From assembly GCA_002723075.1 (NCBI GenBank), contig PBNJ01000027.1:1-47768 (forward strand): a stretch of 47,768 nucleotides of DNA. The letters are read 5' to 3'. Shown in pieces: positions 8,460-16,100 of this stretch. A program made the position numbers and the translations under genes. Position 1 is the stretch's first letter. Each line of letters starts with the position of its first letter. This DNA comes from Flavobacteriaceae bacterium (GTDB taxonomy: Bacteria > Bacteroidota > Bacteroidia > Flavobacteriales > Flavobacteriaceae). The notes under the pieces were generated by a model. That model was not told the DNA's origin. It saw nothing but the letters and a program-made list of their open reading frames with translations, and did no database searches.

Positions 8460-9052
8460 TTTACACATTTTGCATTGCTTCTTTTAGTGCTTTTGGGCAA
8501 GAGAATCAAGGGGATACCCCTATCTTTTCTATACCTAACAAGCCGATTTTAGGGATAATGACCAATGAAAATTCAATCGATGATTTTTCGTTTCTAAACA
8601 AGAAAGATGATCCAAATAAATCTCTTTTTGAGAAAGAACAATATTTAGATGCTTCGGCACCCTACCTCAAAAGATTGCGAAAAAGAGAGGAAGATAATGC
8701 AAATATGGGTTATCTAGGAGACACCTATTTGGGGGATGTTAACACAACTTCCAACAAAGCCATTATTGTATGCCGTGATTTTGAGTATGAGGATGGAGAT
8801 CGTGTTCAAATTTTACTAAATGATGAAGTGCTTTTGCAAAACTTATTCCTCAAAAATCAATATTTCATCATGCAAATCGATTTAAAGCCAGGGTTTAATA
8901 AGTTTGATTTTAAAGCACTAAATCAGGGATCATCTGGACCGAATACGGCAGAATTAAGGGTCTTTGACGAAGATCAAAAACTACTTTCCTCAAATCAATG
9001 GAATTTATCCACTGGCGCAACGGCAACTTTTATTGTCGTAAAGCAGATGTAA
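8411..9052 (+). CDS. secreted protein of unknown function downstream of ccsBA
   Basis: The product has a signal peptide (core FLIYTFCIASFSAFG, cleavage near AFGQ) and a mature domain of about 180 residues. The second half is rich in beta strands and has the segments CRDFEYEDGDRVQILLND and LNQGSSGPNTAELRVFDED, then WNLSTGATATFIV. I recall similar secreted proteins in Bacteroidota with no known role. The start is uncertain: the ATG at 8411 gives a workable signal peptide but overlaps the previous gene by 49 bases, and an earlier ATG at 8363 adds 16 unlikely residues. It ends before a terminator hairpin shared with the convergent gene. Confidence 0.7.
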   Translation: MFFWYSSRSSLCKSFLIYTFCIASFSAFGQENQGDTPIFSIPNKPILGIMTNENSIDDFSFLNKKDDPNKSLFEKEQYLDASAPYLKRLRKREEDNANMGYLGDTYLGDVNTTSNKAIIVCRDFEYEDGDRVQILLNDEVLLQNLFLKNQYFIMQIDLKPGFNKFDFKALNQGSSGPNTAELRVFDEDQKLLSSNQWNLSTGATATFIVVKQM

Positions 9053-9066
9053 CTACAACCGATTCC

Positions 9067-9093
9067 AAAAAAAAGGGGAGTGTGTACTCCCCT
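9067..9093 (-). terminator. rho-independent terminator of the acidic peptide gene
   Basis: A perfect 8-bp stem (AGGGGAGT at 9074-9081 with ACTCCCCT at 9086-9093) closes a GTGT loop. On the minus strand it is followed by a run of eight or more T. It ends the 9113-9322 gene and may also slow plus-strand transcription of the secreted protein gene. Confidence 0.8.
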
Positions 9094-9112
9094 AATATTT
9101 GATGTAAGATTG

Positions 9113-9322
9113 CTATTCCTCTATAGCTTCTTCTTCAGTGGCTTCTTCAGCAGCTTCATCTTCAGTAGCTTCTTCAGTGGCTTCTTCTTCAGTAGCTTCT
9201 TCGACAGCAACTTCTTCAGTTGTTACTTCCTCTGCTACAGTTGCTTCAGAGCTGTCTTTTGTAAAAAAGTAAATGGCCACTGCTATAGCAATGAGAACCA
9301 ATACCCATAATTTATTCTTCAT
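9113..9322 (-). CDS. membrane-anchored Glu/Ala-rich low-complexity protein
   Basis: The 69-residue protein has a short basic start (MKNK), one membrane helix (residues about 5-20), a short KDSSEATVAEEV segment and then about 40 residues built from Glu, Ala and Thr in repeats such as EEATEEEA. The tail carries roughly 20 negative charges and few positive ones. The DNA is an imperfect tandem repeat of CTTCTTCAGTGG-like units, so it can expand or shrink by slippage. It has its own promoter (9345-9352) and terminator (9067-9093), which supports a real gene. The tail should face the periplasm if the helix acts as a signal anchor. Function unknown. Confidence 0.7.
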   Translation of the reverse strand: MKNKLWVLVLIAIAVAIYFFTKDSSEATVAEEVTTEEVAVEEATEEEATEEATEDEAAEEATEEEAIEE

Positions 9323-9344
9323 TTTGATTGTGTTTTTATCTACA

Positions 9345-9352
9345 CAAATTTA
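9345..9352 (-). promoter_or_regulatory. -7 promoter element (TAAATTTG) of the acidic peptide gene
   Basis: Exact TAnnTTTG match on the minus strand, 22 bases before the ATG at 9322. Confidence 0.5.
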
Positions 9353-9468
9353 AATAATTTATATAAGTTATAATTAAAATCAAATAAATTATTTCATGAG
9401 AGTGCTTAAAGTATATATTTAGTCATGGCTTCATGAAACCCCAGTTCAACAAAAATTGCTTTTAAATT

Positions 9469-9536
9469 CGCTTTGAAAATCACATTAACACAGGGATTAC
9501 GCTGTCATCCTTTAAAGCTCCGCTTTGAAAATCACA
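9469..9536 (+). repeat. pair of 16-bp direct repeats in a gene-free stretch
   Basis: CGCTTTGAAAATCACA occurs at 9469-9484 and again at 9521-9536, each preceded by TTTAAA a few bases upstream, so the full repeat is about 24 bases with small changes. The whole stretch 9353-9593 has no gene on either strand that I can support. The second copy runs into the outer arm of the stem-loop at 9530-9587. Confidence 0.7.
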
Positions 9537-9587
9537 CAAACAAAAAAACGCTCAAGCAAGCTTGGCGTTTTTTCATATTGTGTGATT
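9530..9587 (-). terminator. nested stem-loop/terminator after tRNA-Arg
   Basis: An inner hairpin (AAAAAACGC, one unpaired T, CAAGC, loop AA, GCTTG, GCGTTTTTT at 9543-9573) is a strong rho-independent terminator usable on both strands. A perfect 10-bp outer arm encloses it: AATCACACAA at 9530-9539 with TTGTGTGATT at 9578-9587. It begins six bases past the 3' end of tRNA-Arg and should end the tRNA transcript. The outer arm is more than a terminator needs. Confidence 0.75.
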
Positions 9588-9593
9588 TATTCG

Positions 9594-9667
9594 TGATCGC
9601 GATAGGATTCGAACCTATGACCGTCTGCTTAGAAGGCAGATGCTCTATCCAGCTGAGCTACGCGACC
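9594..9667 (-). tRNA. tRNA-Arg (anticodon UCU)
   Basis: On the minus strand the 74 bases fold as a cloverleaf: acceptor GGTCGCG with CGCGATC, D arm AGCTCAGCTGGATAGAGC, anticodon arm TCTGC-CTTCTAA-GCAGA giving UCU, and T arm ending GGTTCGAATCC. The CCA end is not encoded. It reads AGA/AGG codons. U36 and A37 make it an expected t6A37 substrate, and its U34 is of the kind modified by MnmE. It lies 43 bases after tRNA-Ser on the same strand. Confidence 0.95.
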
Positions 9668-9671
9668 TGAC

Positions 9672-9707
9672 AAAAAACCCTTGCAAATGATTTACTTACA
9701 AGGGGTT
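9672..9707 (-). terminator. hairpin with T-run between the two tRNAs
   Basis: On the minus strand AACCCCTTG pairs with CAAGGGTT (one bulged base) around an AT-rich loop and is followed by TTTTTT. It can end the tRNA-Ser transcript or act as a processing point before tRNA-Arg. Confidence 0.6.
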
Positions 9708-9710
9708 GAG

Positions 9711-9794
9711 CGGAGAGACTGGGATTCGAACCCAGGCAACACTTTCGCGTTGACAGATTAGCAATCTGCTCCATTACCACTCTGGCACCTCTCC
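9711..9794 (-). tRNA. tRNA-Ser (anticodon GCU)
   Basis: The 84 bases on the minus strand form a class II tRNA: acceptor GGAGAGG, anticodon arm CAGAT-TGCTA-ATCTG region giving GCU, a long variable arm (CAACGCGAAAGTGTTG) and T arm GGGTTCGAATCCC. It reads AGC/AGU. U36 and A37 make it an expected t6A37 substrate. It lies 65 bases after the last small gene of the tsaD run, with no clear promoter in between. Confidence 0.95.
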
Positions 9795-9859
9795 TTTGGA
9801 TTACTAAATCGGAAGCAAAAATACACTATCAGTCGAAAATCGCCAACTTATTTGACGGT

Positions 9860-9964
9860 TCAATTGCTTCGCTTGTCAAAGTCATCGTTTTGACGCTCAT
9901 TGTATTTCATAATAGCCAATACAATCAATGCAATACCAAGGAAAATATATAAGATAAACGTCAT
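9860..9964 (-). CDS. 34-residue single-helix membrane peptide
   Basis: The frame starts at an ATG that directly follows the TAG of the ybjQ-like gene and ends at a TGA (9862-9860). It encodes a hydrophobic helix (residues about 2-19, FILYIFLGIALIVLAIM) followed by a polar, charged tail (KYNERQNDDFDKRSN). The zero gap and the clean helix-plus-charged-tail layout argue for a real small gene. Function unknown. Confidence 0.55.
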   Translation of the reverse strand: MTFILYIFLGIALIVLAIMKYNERQNDDFDKRSN

Positions 9965-10279
9965 CTACTTCAGTTTAACTGCTGTCCCATAAGCCAGCAT
10001 TTCAGAGGCACCTTGCGCCACTACTGAAGTCGTAAATCTGACATTGACTACGGCATCAGCTCCAAGCCTTTGTGCATCAGAAATCATCCTTTTAAGAGCT
10101 TGTTCCCTCGCATCTGCCTGCAGTTTGGTGTATTCTTCAATCTCTCCACCCACAATGTTTTTAAGGCTCGCAAAAATATCTCGTCCAATGTTTCGACTTC
10201 TAACTGTACTTCCTCGAGCAATTCCTATTGTTTCGCTTATCGTTTGGTTTGCAATTGTTTCTGTATTGGATATTTTCAT
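9965..10279 (-). CDS. YbjQ/UPF0145 family protein
   Basis: The 104-residue protein matches the YbjQ/UPF0145 family. The features are an N-terminal strand with IANQTISETIGIARGSTVRSRN, a helix around EYTKLQADAREQALKRM and the core GADAVVNVRF followed by MLAYGTAV. These proteins form small alpha/beta oligomers; some entries call them heavy-metal-binding, with little proof. It starts five bases after the AI-2E family gene and abuts the 34-residue membrane peptide, so all three are probably one transcript. Confidence 0.88.
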   Translation of the reverse strand: MKISNTETIANQTISETIGIARGSTVRSRNIGRDIFASLKNIVGGEIEEYTKLQADAREQALKRMISDAQRLGADAVVNVRFTTSVVAQGASEMLAYGTAVKLK

Positions 10280-10284
10280 ATAAT

Positions 10285-11364
10285 TTAAATGTTTTTAGTA
10301 AGGGCTTTTACAATTTTGTTATGTGCATAAAACTCTTTAAAAATGACTTTTAGCGCTGTATATGATGGAACAGCGATAATCATTCCTAGTGGACCAAATA
10401 ATAGCCCGCCCACCAATATAATTATAAAAATTTCAAGCGGATGAGATTTTACAGATGTTGAAAAAACATAGGGCTGTGTCAAAAAATTATCGATCAACTG
10501 TCCAATCGTAAATCCAATAAGTACATAAATCGTTTTGGGAAGTGTGACTGATGCAAAACTGGAGTCGAGGTTACTAGTCATGGTTAAAAAGACAATTAAA
10601 ACCGTGCCGATTATCGGCCCCAAAAATGGTATAATATTTAGTAGCGCACAAACAAGTGCAATCGTTACCGCATTTGGAATTCCAAATATCAGAAGTACTA
10701 TGGTATAGACGATAAATAAGACCGTAATCTGAACAAGCAACCCAATGAAATACCTAGAGAGTAAATTCTTGATGGAAAAAATTGATTTTTCAACTCTCTT
10801 AATGTTTTTGTCAGCTACAAAAACCATTACCATTCTTTCCAATAACCCACTGTCTCTCAAAAAGAAAAATGAAATAAAAATCACCGAAAATACACCAATG
10901 GTGAACCCGCTGAGCCCATTAAGAACGGTATTGATGGCATCGGGAAGAAAACTATAATCAACTTCTGCCAAACTACGATCGACCCAGCTTTGCAAGTCTA
11001 CCCCATAATCAAGGAGATAAATGCTAAGCTCGTTCATCAACTTTGTCGCCGTGGCTTCAAAAGCATTCACATTCAATAAGGAAAGGTTTTTGGCCTGCTC
11101 AAAAATTACAGGTAGGAGTAAGGAAACAATTCCAAAAAATGTGGTCATCAATATTGCAATGGTTGTAACAGATGATAAGGTGTTGCCAAATTTGATTCTC
11201 TTTAACAGTTGCGCAATTGGACGTCCGACTAGGGAAACAACTGCAGCGATAAGAATATAAGATAGAACCGATTGAATGGATAAAACGACTTGATACAATC
11301 CAATCAACAGAACTATGATGATAAATGCTTGTACAATAGCGCGAGTAAGTTCTTTTGGTTTCAT
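10285..11364 (-). CDS. AI-2E family transporter (PerM/YdiK type)
   Basis: The 359-residue inner-membrane protein has about seven or eight hydrophobic helices and the family signatures VSLVGRPIAQLL, a long central polar segment and GLLVQITVLFIVYTI, PFLGPIIGTVL and GQLIDNFLTQPYVFSTSVKSHPLEIF near the end. Members have been linked to autoinducer-2 export, Na+/H+ exchange and general efflux, so the substrate is open. It lies 18 bases after rsmE and five before the ybjQ-like gene in the same direction. Confidence 0.9.
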   Translation of the reverse strand: MKPKELTRAIVQAFIIIVLLIGLYQVVLSIQSVLSYILIAAVVSLVGRPIAQLLKRIKFGNTLSSVTTIAILMTTFFGIVSLLLPVIFEQAKNLSLLNVNAFEATATKLMNELSIYLLDYGVDLQSWVDRSLAEVDYSFLPDAINTVLNGLSGFTIGVFSVIFISFFFLRDSGLLERMVMVFVADKNIKRVEKSIFSIKNLLSRYFIGLLVQITVLFIVYTIVLLIFGIPNAVTIALVCALLNIIPFLGPIIGTVLIVFLTMTSNLDSSFASVTLPKTIYVLIGFTIGQLIDNFLTQPYVFSTSVKSHPLEIFIIILVGGLLFGPLGMIIAVPSYTALKVIFKEFYAHNKIVKALTKNI

Positions 11365-11382
11365 AAACTAAATATAGGTTTT

Positions 11383-12084
11383 TTACGGAAATAAGAGTGA
11401 TATTTTGTGACAAGCGATAATACCAGCGGTTTCTGTACGGAATCGTTTTTCTCCCAATGTTACAGCACTGACATTTGCATCGGATGCAGCTTGGATTTCT
11501 TCAAGAGTGAAATCACCTTCGGGACCAATGAAAATTGAAATGTGTTTTTCCATAAATCCAAAGTCCTCGATTGCTACTTTTTTTGTGTTTTGGCAGTGCG
11601 CGATAAAGGCTTTCCCTTTAACTTCAGTTAGCGATGTGCTAAAATCACATGCGGGATGAATAATGGGTAAATAAGTTCCCAACGATTGTTTCATTGCTGC
11701 AATTGCGATTTTTTGCAATCGCTCTTGTTTTACAACTTTTCGGTCACTTCTCTGACAAATAATTGGGGTGATCGCATGAATACCAATTTCAGTGGCTTTT
11801 TCAACAAACCAGTCCATGCGGTCATTACTTTTTGTAGGTGCAATAAAAATATGCAAATGGTAGGAATCAGCTTTGATTTCTTCGCAACGAACTATAGCAG
11901 CTTTACATATTTTGTGATCGACAGAAGTTAACGTAGCCGTAAAACGACAACCGAGTCCATTGGTGATTGCTATGGTATCTCCAACTTTTTTTCGAAGGAC
12001 ACGAGAAAGATGTTTACTTTCAGTTTTATCAAAATGAATTTCTGTGTCGTCTTTAGTCAGGTAAGAAAGATAAAACTGCTGCAT
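11383..12084 (-). CDS. rsmE: 16S rRNA m3U1498 methyltransferase RsmE
   Basis: The 233-residue protein matches RsmE: an N-terminal PUA-like domain (ESKHLSRVLRKKVGDTIAITNG) and a C-terminal SPOUT knot with EKATEIGIHAITPIICQRSD, ISIFIGPEGDFTLEEI and LGEKRFRTETAGI, which bind S-adenosylmethionine. It methylates N3 of U1498 in the small-subunit rRNA. Its ATG shares a base with the tsaD stop codon (TAATG), so translation is probably coupled. Confidence 0.95.
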   Translation of the reverse strand: MQQFYLSYLTKDDTEIHFDKTESKHLSRVLRKKVGDTIAITNGLGCRFTATLTSVDHKICKAAIVRCEEIKADSYHLHIFIAPTKSNDRMDWFVEKATEIGIHAITPIICQRSDRKVVKQERLQKIAIAAMKQSLGTYLPIIHPACDFSTSLTEVKGKAFIAHCQNTKKVAIEDFGFMEKHISIFIGPEGDFTLEEIQAASDANVSAVTLGEKRFRTETAGIIACHKISLLFP

Positions 12085-13076
12085 TACAAAACCATTCTTG
12101 ATTGTGCTTGGCGATTCAAGTCACCAAAGCTTTTATTTTGATATTTAAAATAGCCAGCAACAGCAATCATCGCTGCATTATCTGTTGTAAATGATAATGG
12201 CGGAATAAACACATTCCAATCGGTTTGCTTGGATAATGCTAATCGAAGACCAGAATTTGCAGAAACGCCACCCCCAATCACAATTTCTTTGATCCCCGTT
12301 TCGATTACTGCTTTTTTAAGTTTTTCAATCAAAATATTGACTAGGATGTACTGCACGGATGAACATAAATCGTTTCGGTGATTCCGAATATAGTCCTTAT
12401 CCAATTTCTGTTGTTTTCTCAGATAATATAGCACACTTGTTTTAAACCCACTAAAACTGAAATCTAAACCAGGGACTTTTGGCATAGAAAAGGAAATGTT
12501 GGGCTCTCCATCTTGTGCGTATTTATCGATGTGTGGTCCTGCCGGATAGGGGAGACCAATCATTTTACCGGCTTTATCAAAAGCCTCACCAACAGCATCG
12601 TCAAGAGTCTGTCCAATCACTTCCATTCGATTTGGGCTCTTCACGAGAACCAATTGTGTATGTCCTCCAGAAACCGTAAGTCCGATAAATGGAAATGAGG
12701 GATTGGGAATCGATTTTTCAAAGTGAACAAGTAAATGGGCTTGCATGTGATTGACTTCAATGAGGGGAACATTCAACGACATAGCCAATGATTTGGCAAA
12801 TGAATTTCCAACAAGTAATGAACCAATCAGCCCTGGGCCAAGCGTGTAAGCCACTGCATTTACTTCTTTTTTGTCGATATTTGCTTTTGAAAGTGCTTGG
12901 TCGACAACAGGAATAATGTTCTGTAGGTGCGCACGAGCAGCAAGTTCGGGGACTACGCCTCCGTACTCTCTGTGCACGTCCTGGCTAGCAACTATATTTG
13001 AACGAATATGCCCATCTACGAGGACAGCAGCTGCCGTGTCGTCACATGATGATTCGATTCCGAGTATAATAGGCAT
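12084..13076 (-). CDS. tsaD: tRNA t6A37 biosynthesis protein TsaD
   Basis: TsaD transfers the threonylcarbamoyl group to A37 of tRNAs that read ANN codons. The 330-residue protein has the family's length and fold: ILGIESSCDDTAAAVL at the start, EYGGVVPELAARAHL, metal-binding HMQAH (His110, His114), GLTVSGGHTQL and GGGVSANSGLR. It heads a minus-strand run of tsaD, rsmE, AI-2E family gene, ybjQ-like gene and a small membrane peptide, and is divergent from tamB across 35 bases. Confidence 0.97.
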   Translation of the reverse strand: MPIILGIESSCDDTAAAVLVDGHIRSNIVASQDVHREYGGVVPELAARAHLQNIIPVVDQALSKANIDKKEVNAVAYTLGPGLIGSLLVGNSFAKSLAMSLNVPLIEVNHMQAHLLVHFEKSIPNPSFPFIGLTVSGGHTQLVLVKSPNRMEVIGQTLDDAVGEAFDKAGKMIGLPYPAGPHIDKYAQDGEPNISFSMPKVPGLDFSFSGFKTSVLYYLRKQQKLDKDYIRNHRNDLCSSVQYILVNILIEKLKKAVIETGIKEIVIGGGVSANSGLRLALSKQTDWNVFIPPLSFTTDNAAMIAVAGYFKYQNKSFGDLNRQAQSRMVL

Positions 13077-13084
13077 GATTCTTG

Positions 13085-13114
13085 TTTGGCAAGCAAAGTT
13101 AATACATAGATTTG
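13085..13114 (+). promoter_or_regulatory. -33/-7 promoter facing tamB
   Basis: TTTG at 13085-13088, an 18-base spacer and TAGATTTG at 13107-13114 match the Bacteroidota -33/-7 pattern well. The last three bases are the TTG proposed as the tamB start, so if this promoter is used tamB must begin downstream, most simply at the ATG 13154. Confidence 0.55.
13094..13101 (-). promoter_or_regulatory. -7 promoter element (TAACTTTG) of tsaD
   Basis: Exact TAnnTTTG match on the minus strand, 17 bases before the tsaD ATG. A TTG lies 16 bases upstream of it. It overlaps the spacer of the divergent plus-strand promoter at 13085-13114. Confidence 0.55.
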
Positions 13115-16100
13115 ACCCAAAAACACTGGCGTAACGTAAAAAAAATAACGGTGATGAGTTTTACTCTTGCCGTGCTAACACTTGCCTTGTTTCTTTCCCC
13201 TTTAGGCCAGTCTGCTGTCAATTCTTGGCTGAAAAATAAATTTATAAACGATTTTGATGTCGAGCTTTCTGTAGGTGCCCTTTTTATCAATCCTTTAGGA
13301 ATCACTTCATTTACCGATTTTTTGATTCGGGATCATCGAAACGACACTTTAATTTTTGTCGATTATTTTGAGTTTGAGTCCTATCACTTTGACGATTTGA
13401 TTTCGAACAGTATTCATCTGGGAGATGTTACCGTTGATTCCTTGTTTCTTAACCTTGTAAAATACAAGGAAGAAGATCAATCCAACCTCGATATTTTCAT
13501 CAAAAAGTTAAAGCCTGATAACACAAAATTAAGACGCCTTAGTGCGAGCACCATTCAGCTTAACGAAAGCAAGGTTCAATTTGTGGATTTGAACAAAGCA
13601 GATTCTACCAAGCTACTTTTTTCAAACATCAACACCAGACTGGATGATTTAAATTTCAATCTCAATAATTTTTCAACAAGTATTGAAGAAACGAGTTTTT
13701 ATGCTGACCATCAAAATGTTCAGGTGACAGCTTTTGAATCATTATGCTTCTTCAATTCTGGGCGAGCTGAATTTCAAAACTTACGGCTAGTCACCCCACA
13801 CTCTCAGTTTACAACCGACATTTTGATGCGCTATTCTAAAAATGGATTACGCAATATTTACGAAGATGTTTTTATTGAAGCTGAGCTGCAAGAATCTTTT
13901 ATTGGATTACAAGATCTTCACTTTTTAGTTCCAAACCTACTCAGTACGGAAACCATTTTTATGGACCAACTTGTATTTTCTGGAACGCCAAGTCAATTTT
14001 CTATCGATTCTTTTCGTCTTAACTATGAGAAAAGTAACTTTTTGGGTTCATTCTATTTGAATTCTTCTAGCTCATCCAAGCTTACTATTCAAGAATTCTC
14101 TTTAAACCCGAAAGACATTGAAACTCTTTTCCCAAGTCTGGAAAAATCTAGTATTGACTTCTTAAAACGATTTGAGAAAACGAATATCAGCGGAACACTT
14201 GCCAGTCAATCTGCTAATCATAAACTAAACCTTTTGGTTGATTCACGTTTAGGTCCATTGCAATTTAATTTTGATTTTTTTCAAAAAGGAAGCCAAATGA
14301 ACCCTTTTTATAAGGGTCAAATCCGAGCGAGTCAATTTAACATCGGTAAACTGCTCAACCAACCCGATCTCGGAACTACGGATGCATTATTATTTGCACA
14401 AGGGAAAGGACTTCAGTTTGACCAGCTCAACACAAAACTGTATGGACAATTTTCATCCTTTTTATTTCGTGAAAACAAACTCGATACCATTTCAGTAGAC
14501 ATTGATTTGAATCGAAATCGAGCTTTGGGTTTAGTCAATATCAGTGATGCTGATGTAAAGCTGTCAATCCAAGGTCAATTTGAAGCGAATGACTCAATAC
14601 AGAAGTTTTCAGCAATTGCAGAAGTAAATCAATTAGAACTTCAATCTTTTCAGTCGTCAAAATCTTTTGGAAACAGAACGCTTTCGGGCAATTTTGAACT
14701 CATTGGGCAAGGGACTCAAATCGATAATTTTATTGGAGATATTAACGTAGAGTCTGTTCAAATCCGCTCAAAAGATAAACTGATTTCATTTAAGGATTTT
14801 AGCATACAGTCCAGGGTGAATAAAGACTTACGTTTTTTCAATATCAGATCTGAAGATGTTGTTAACGGTTTGATTTATGGGAGGTTTGAATTTTCGGATC
14901 TGAACAAAATGATAAAGAATTCATTCGGAAGCTACTTTTCGTCATACAAGCCAATTAAGCTTGACCCTTCGAAATTTGTCAACTTTAACATCAATTTCAA
15001 AGAAAAATTACTCAAAGCGTTAAGTGATGATATCGAGATTGATGACAATTCTTTTTTTCGCGGAAAGCTAAGTGCGAATGTGAACGAAGTTGCTTTTCAG
15101 TTTGATGTTCCCTATTTACGGTATGAAAACAAAGTTTTTTCTCAAATGCAGGTGACATTGGATAATGACAACCCATTGTATAAATCCTTCATAAACATTG
15201 AGGAATTCCAAGGAATGGGTATAAATCTGAGCCAATTTCAACTCATCAATACAGTCATAAATGACAGACTGCATTTTAGAGCTGAATACAATAGTAATTC
15301 TTTGCTAAATGAGGTCAATTTTTATTCCACATTGAATGCCAACCAGGAACTGGAATTTGGTATTCAACCATCAAAGATCTCATTTCAGGGCAAGCAATGG
15401 CAGGTGAACCACTTGGACAAACGAACCAGCTCTTTACGTGTGTCTTCAAAAGGAGTACAACTTGATTCAACTGTATTTTCAAATATGGAATCTGCCCTAT
15501 ATCTATCTTTTGACCAACAAAAAACACAGCGAGTCCAAGCGATTTTTGAGAATATTGATCTTTCCGATATTATTGCCCCGAAGCCTAAGAGAGTTGTTAG
15601 TGGGATTACCAACGGTAGGCTTGATATTAGCGTAGATAACAACAAATTTGGTGGAGAGGCAAATCTGAAGATTGACTCTTTATCATTAAATGACTCTTTT
15701 TTAGGTGACGCTGCCTTTAGTTTGAGTTCTATTCAAGATGCCTATCGGCTATCTTTCAATTCAGTAGATAATGATGTTGAAACGAGCTCTATTGAGGGTT
15801 CGGTGTTTTTTCAAAATGGCAATAATTTAGATTTAAATGCTACTTTTCAGAAATTTCCTGCTTCTACTCTTGACCGTCTTATTGGGAATGCCTTGACCGA
15901 CGTTGCAGGGAATATAAATGGGTCAATTTCGATCGGGGGAAAGTGGAATCAGCCCATGTTTCACGGAGAATTATCCTTAGACCAATTTAGACTATCTGTT
16001 CCTTATTTGAATGTTGGGTATCGCTTTACAGATGGGTCAAAGCTTATTATAAATCCCGAGTCTATTCAGATTAGCCCCACTCGATTAATGGATGAAGGCA

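Noticed and set aside
9080-9310. Plus-strand frame opposite the acidic peptide gene, Ser/Phe-rich
   Set aside because: It is the complement of the Glu/Ala repeat region; the minus-strand frame has a promoter, a terminator and a sensible membrane protein, while the plus frame is low-complexity with no start signal.
9469-9536. Direct repeats as phage or island attachment sites
   Set aside because: The repeat does not match the 3' end of either tRNA and no integrase or island gene is near.
9473-9670. 65-residue plus-strand frame over the tRNA-Arg region
   Set aside because: It reads through the stem-loop and the complement of tRNA-Arg, so the sequence is explained by RNA structure.
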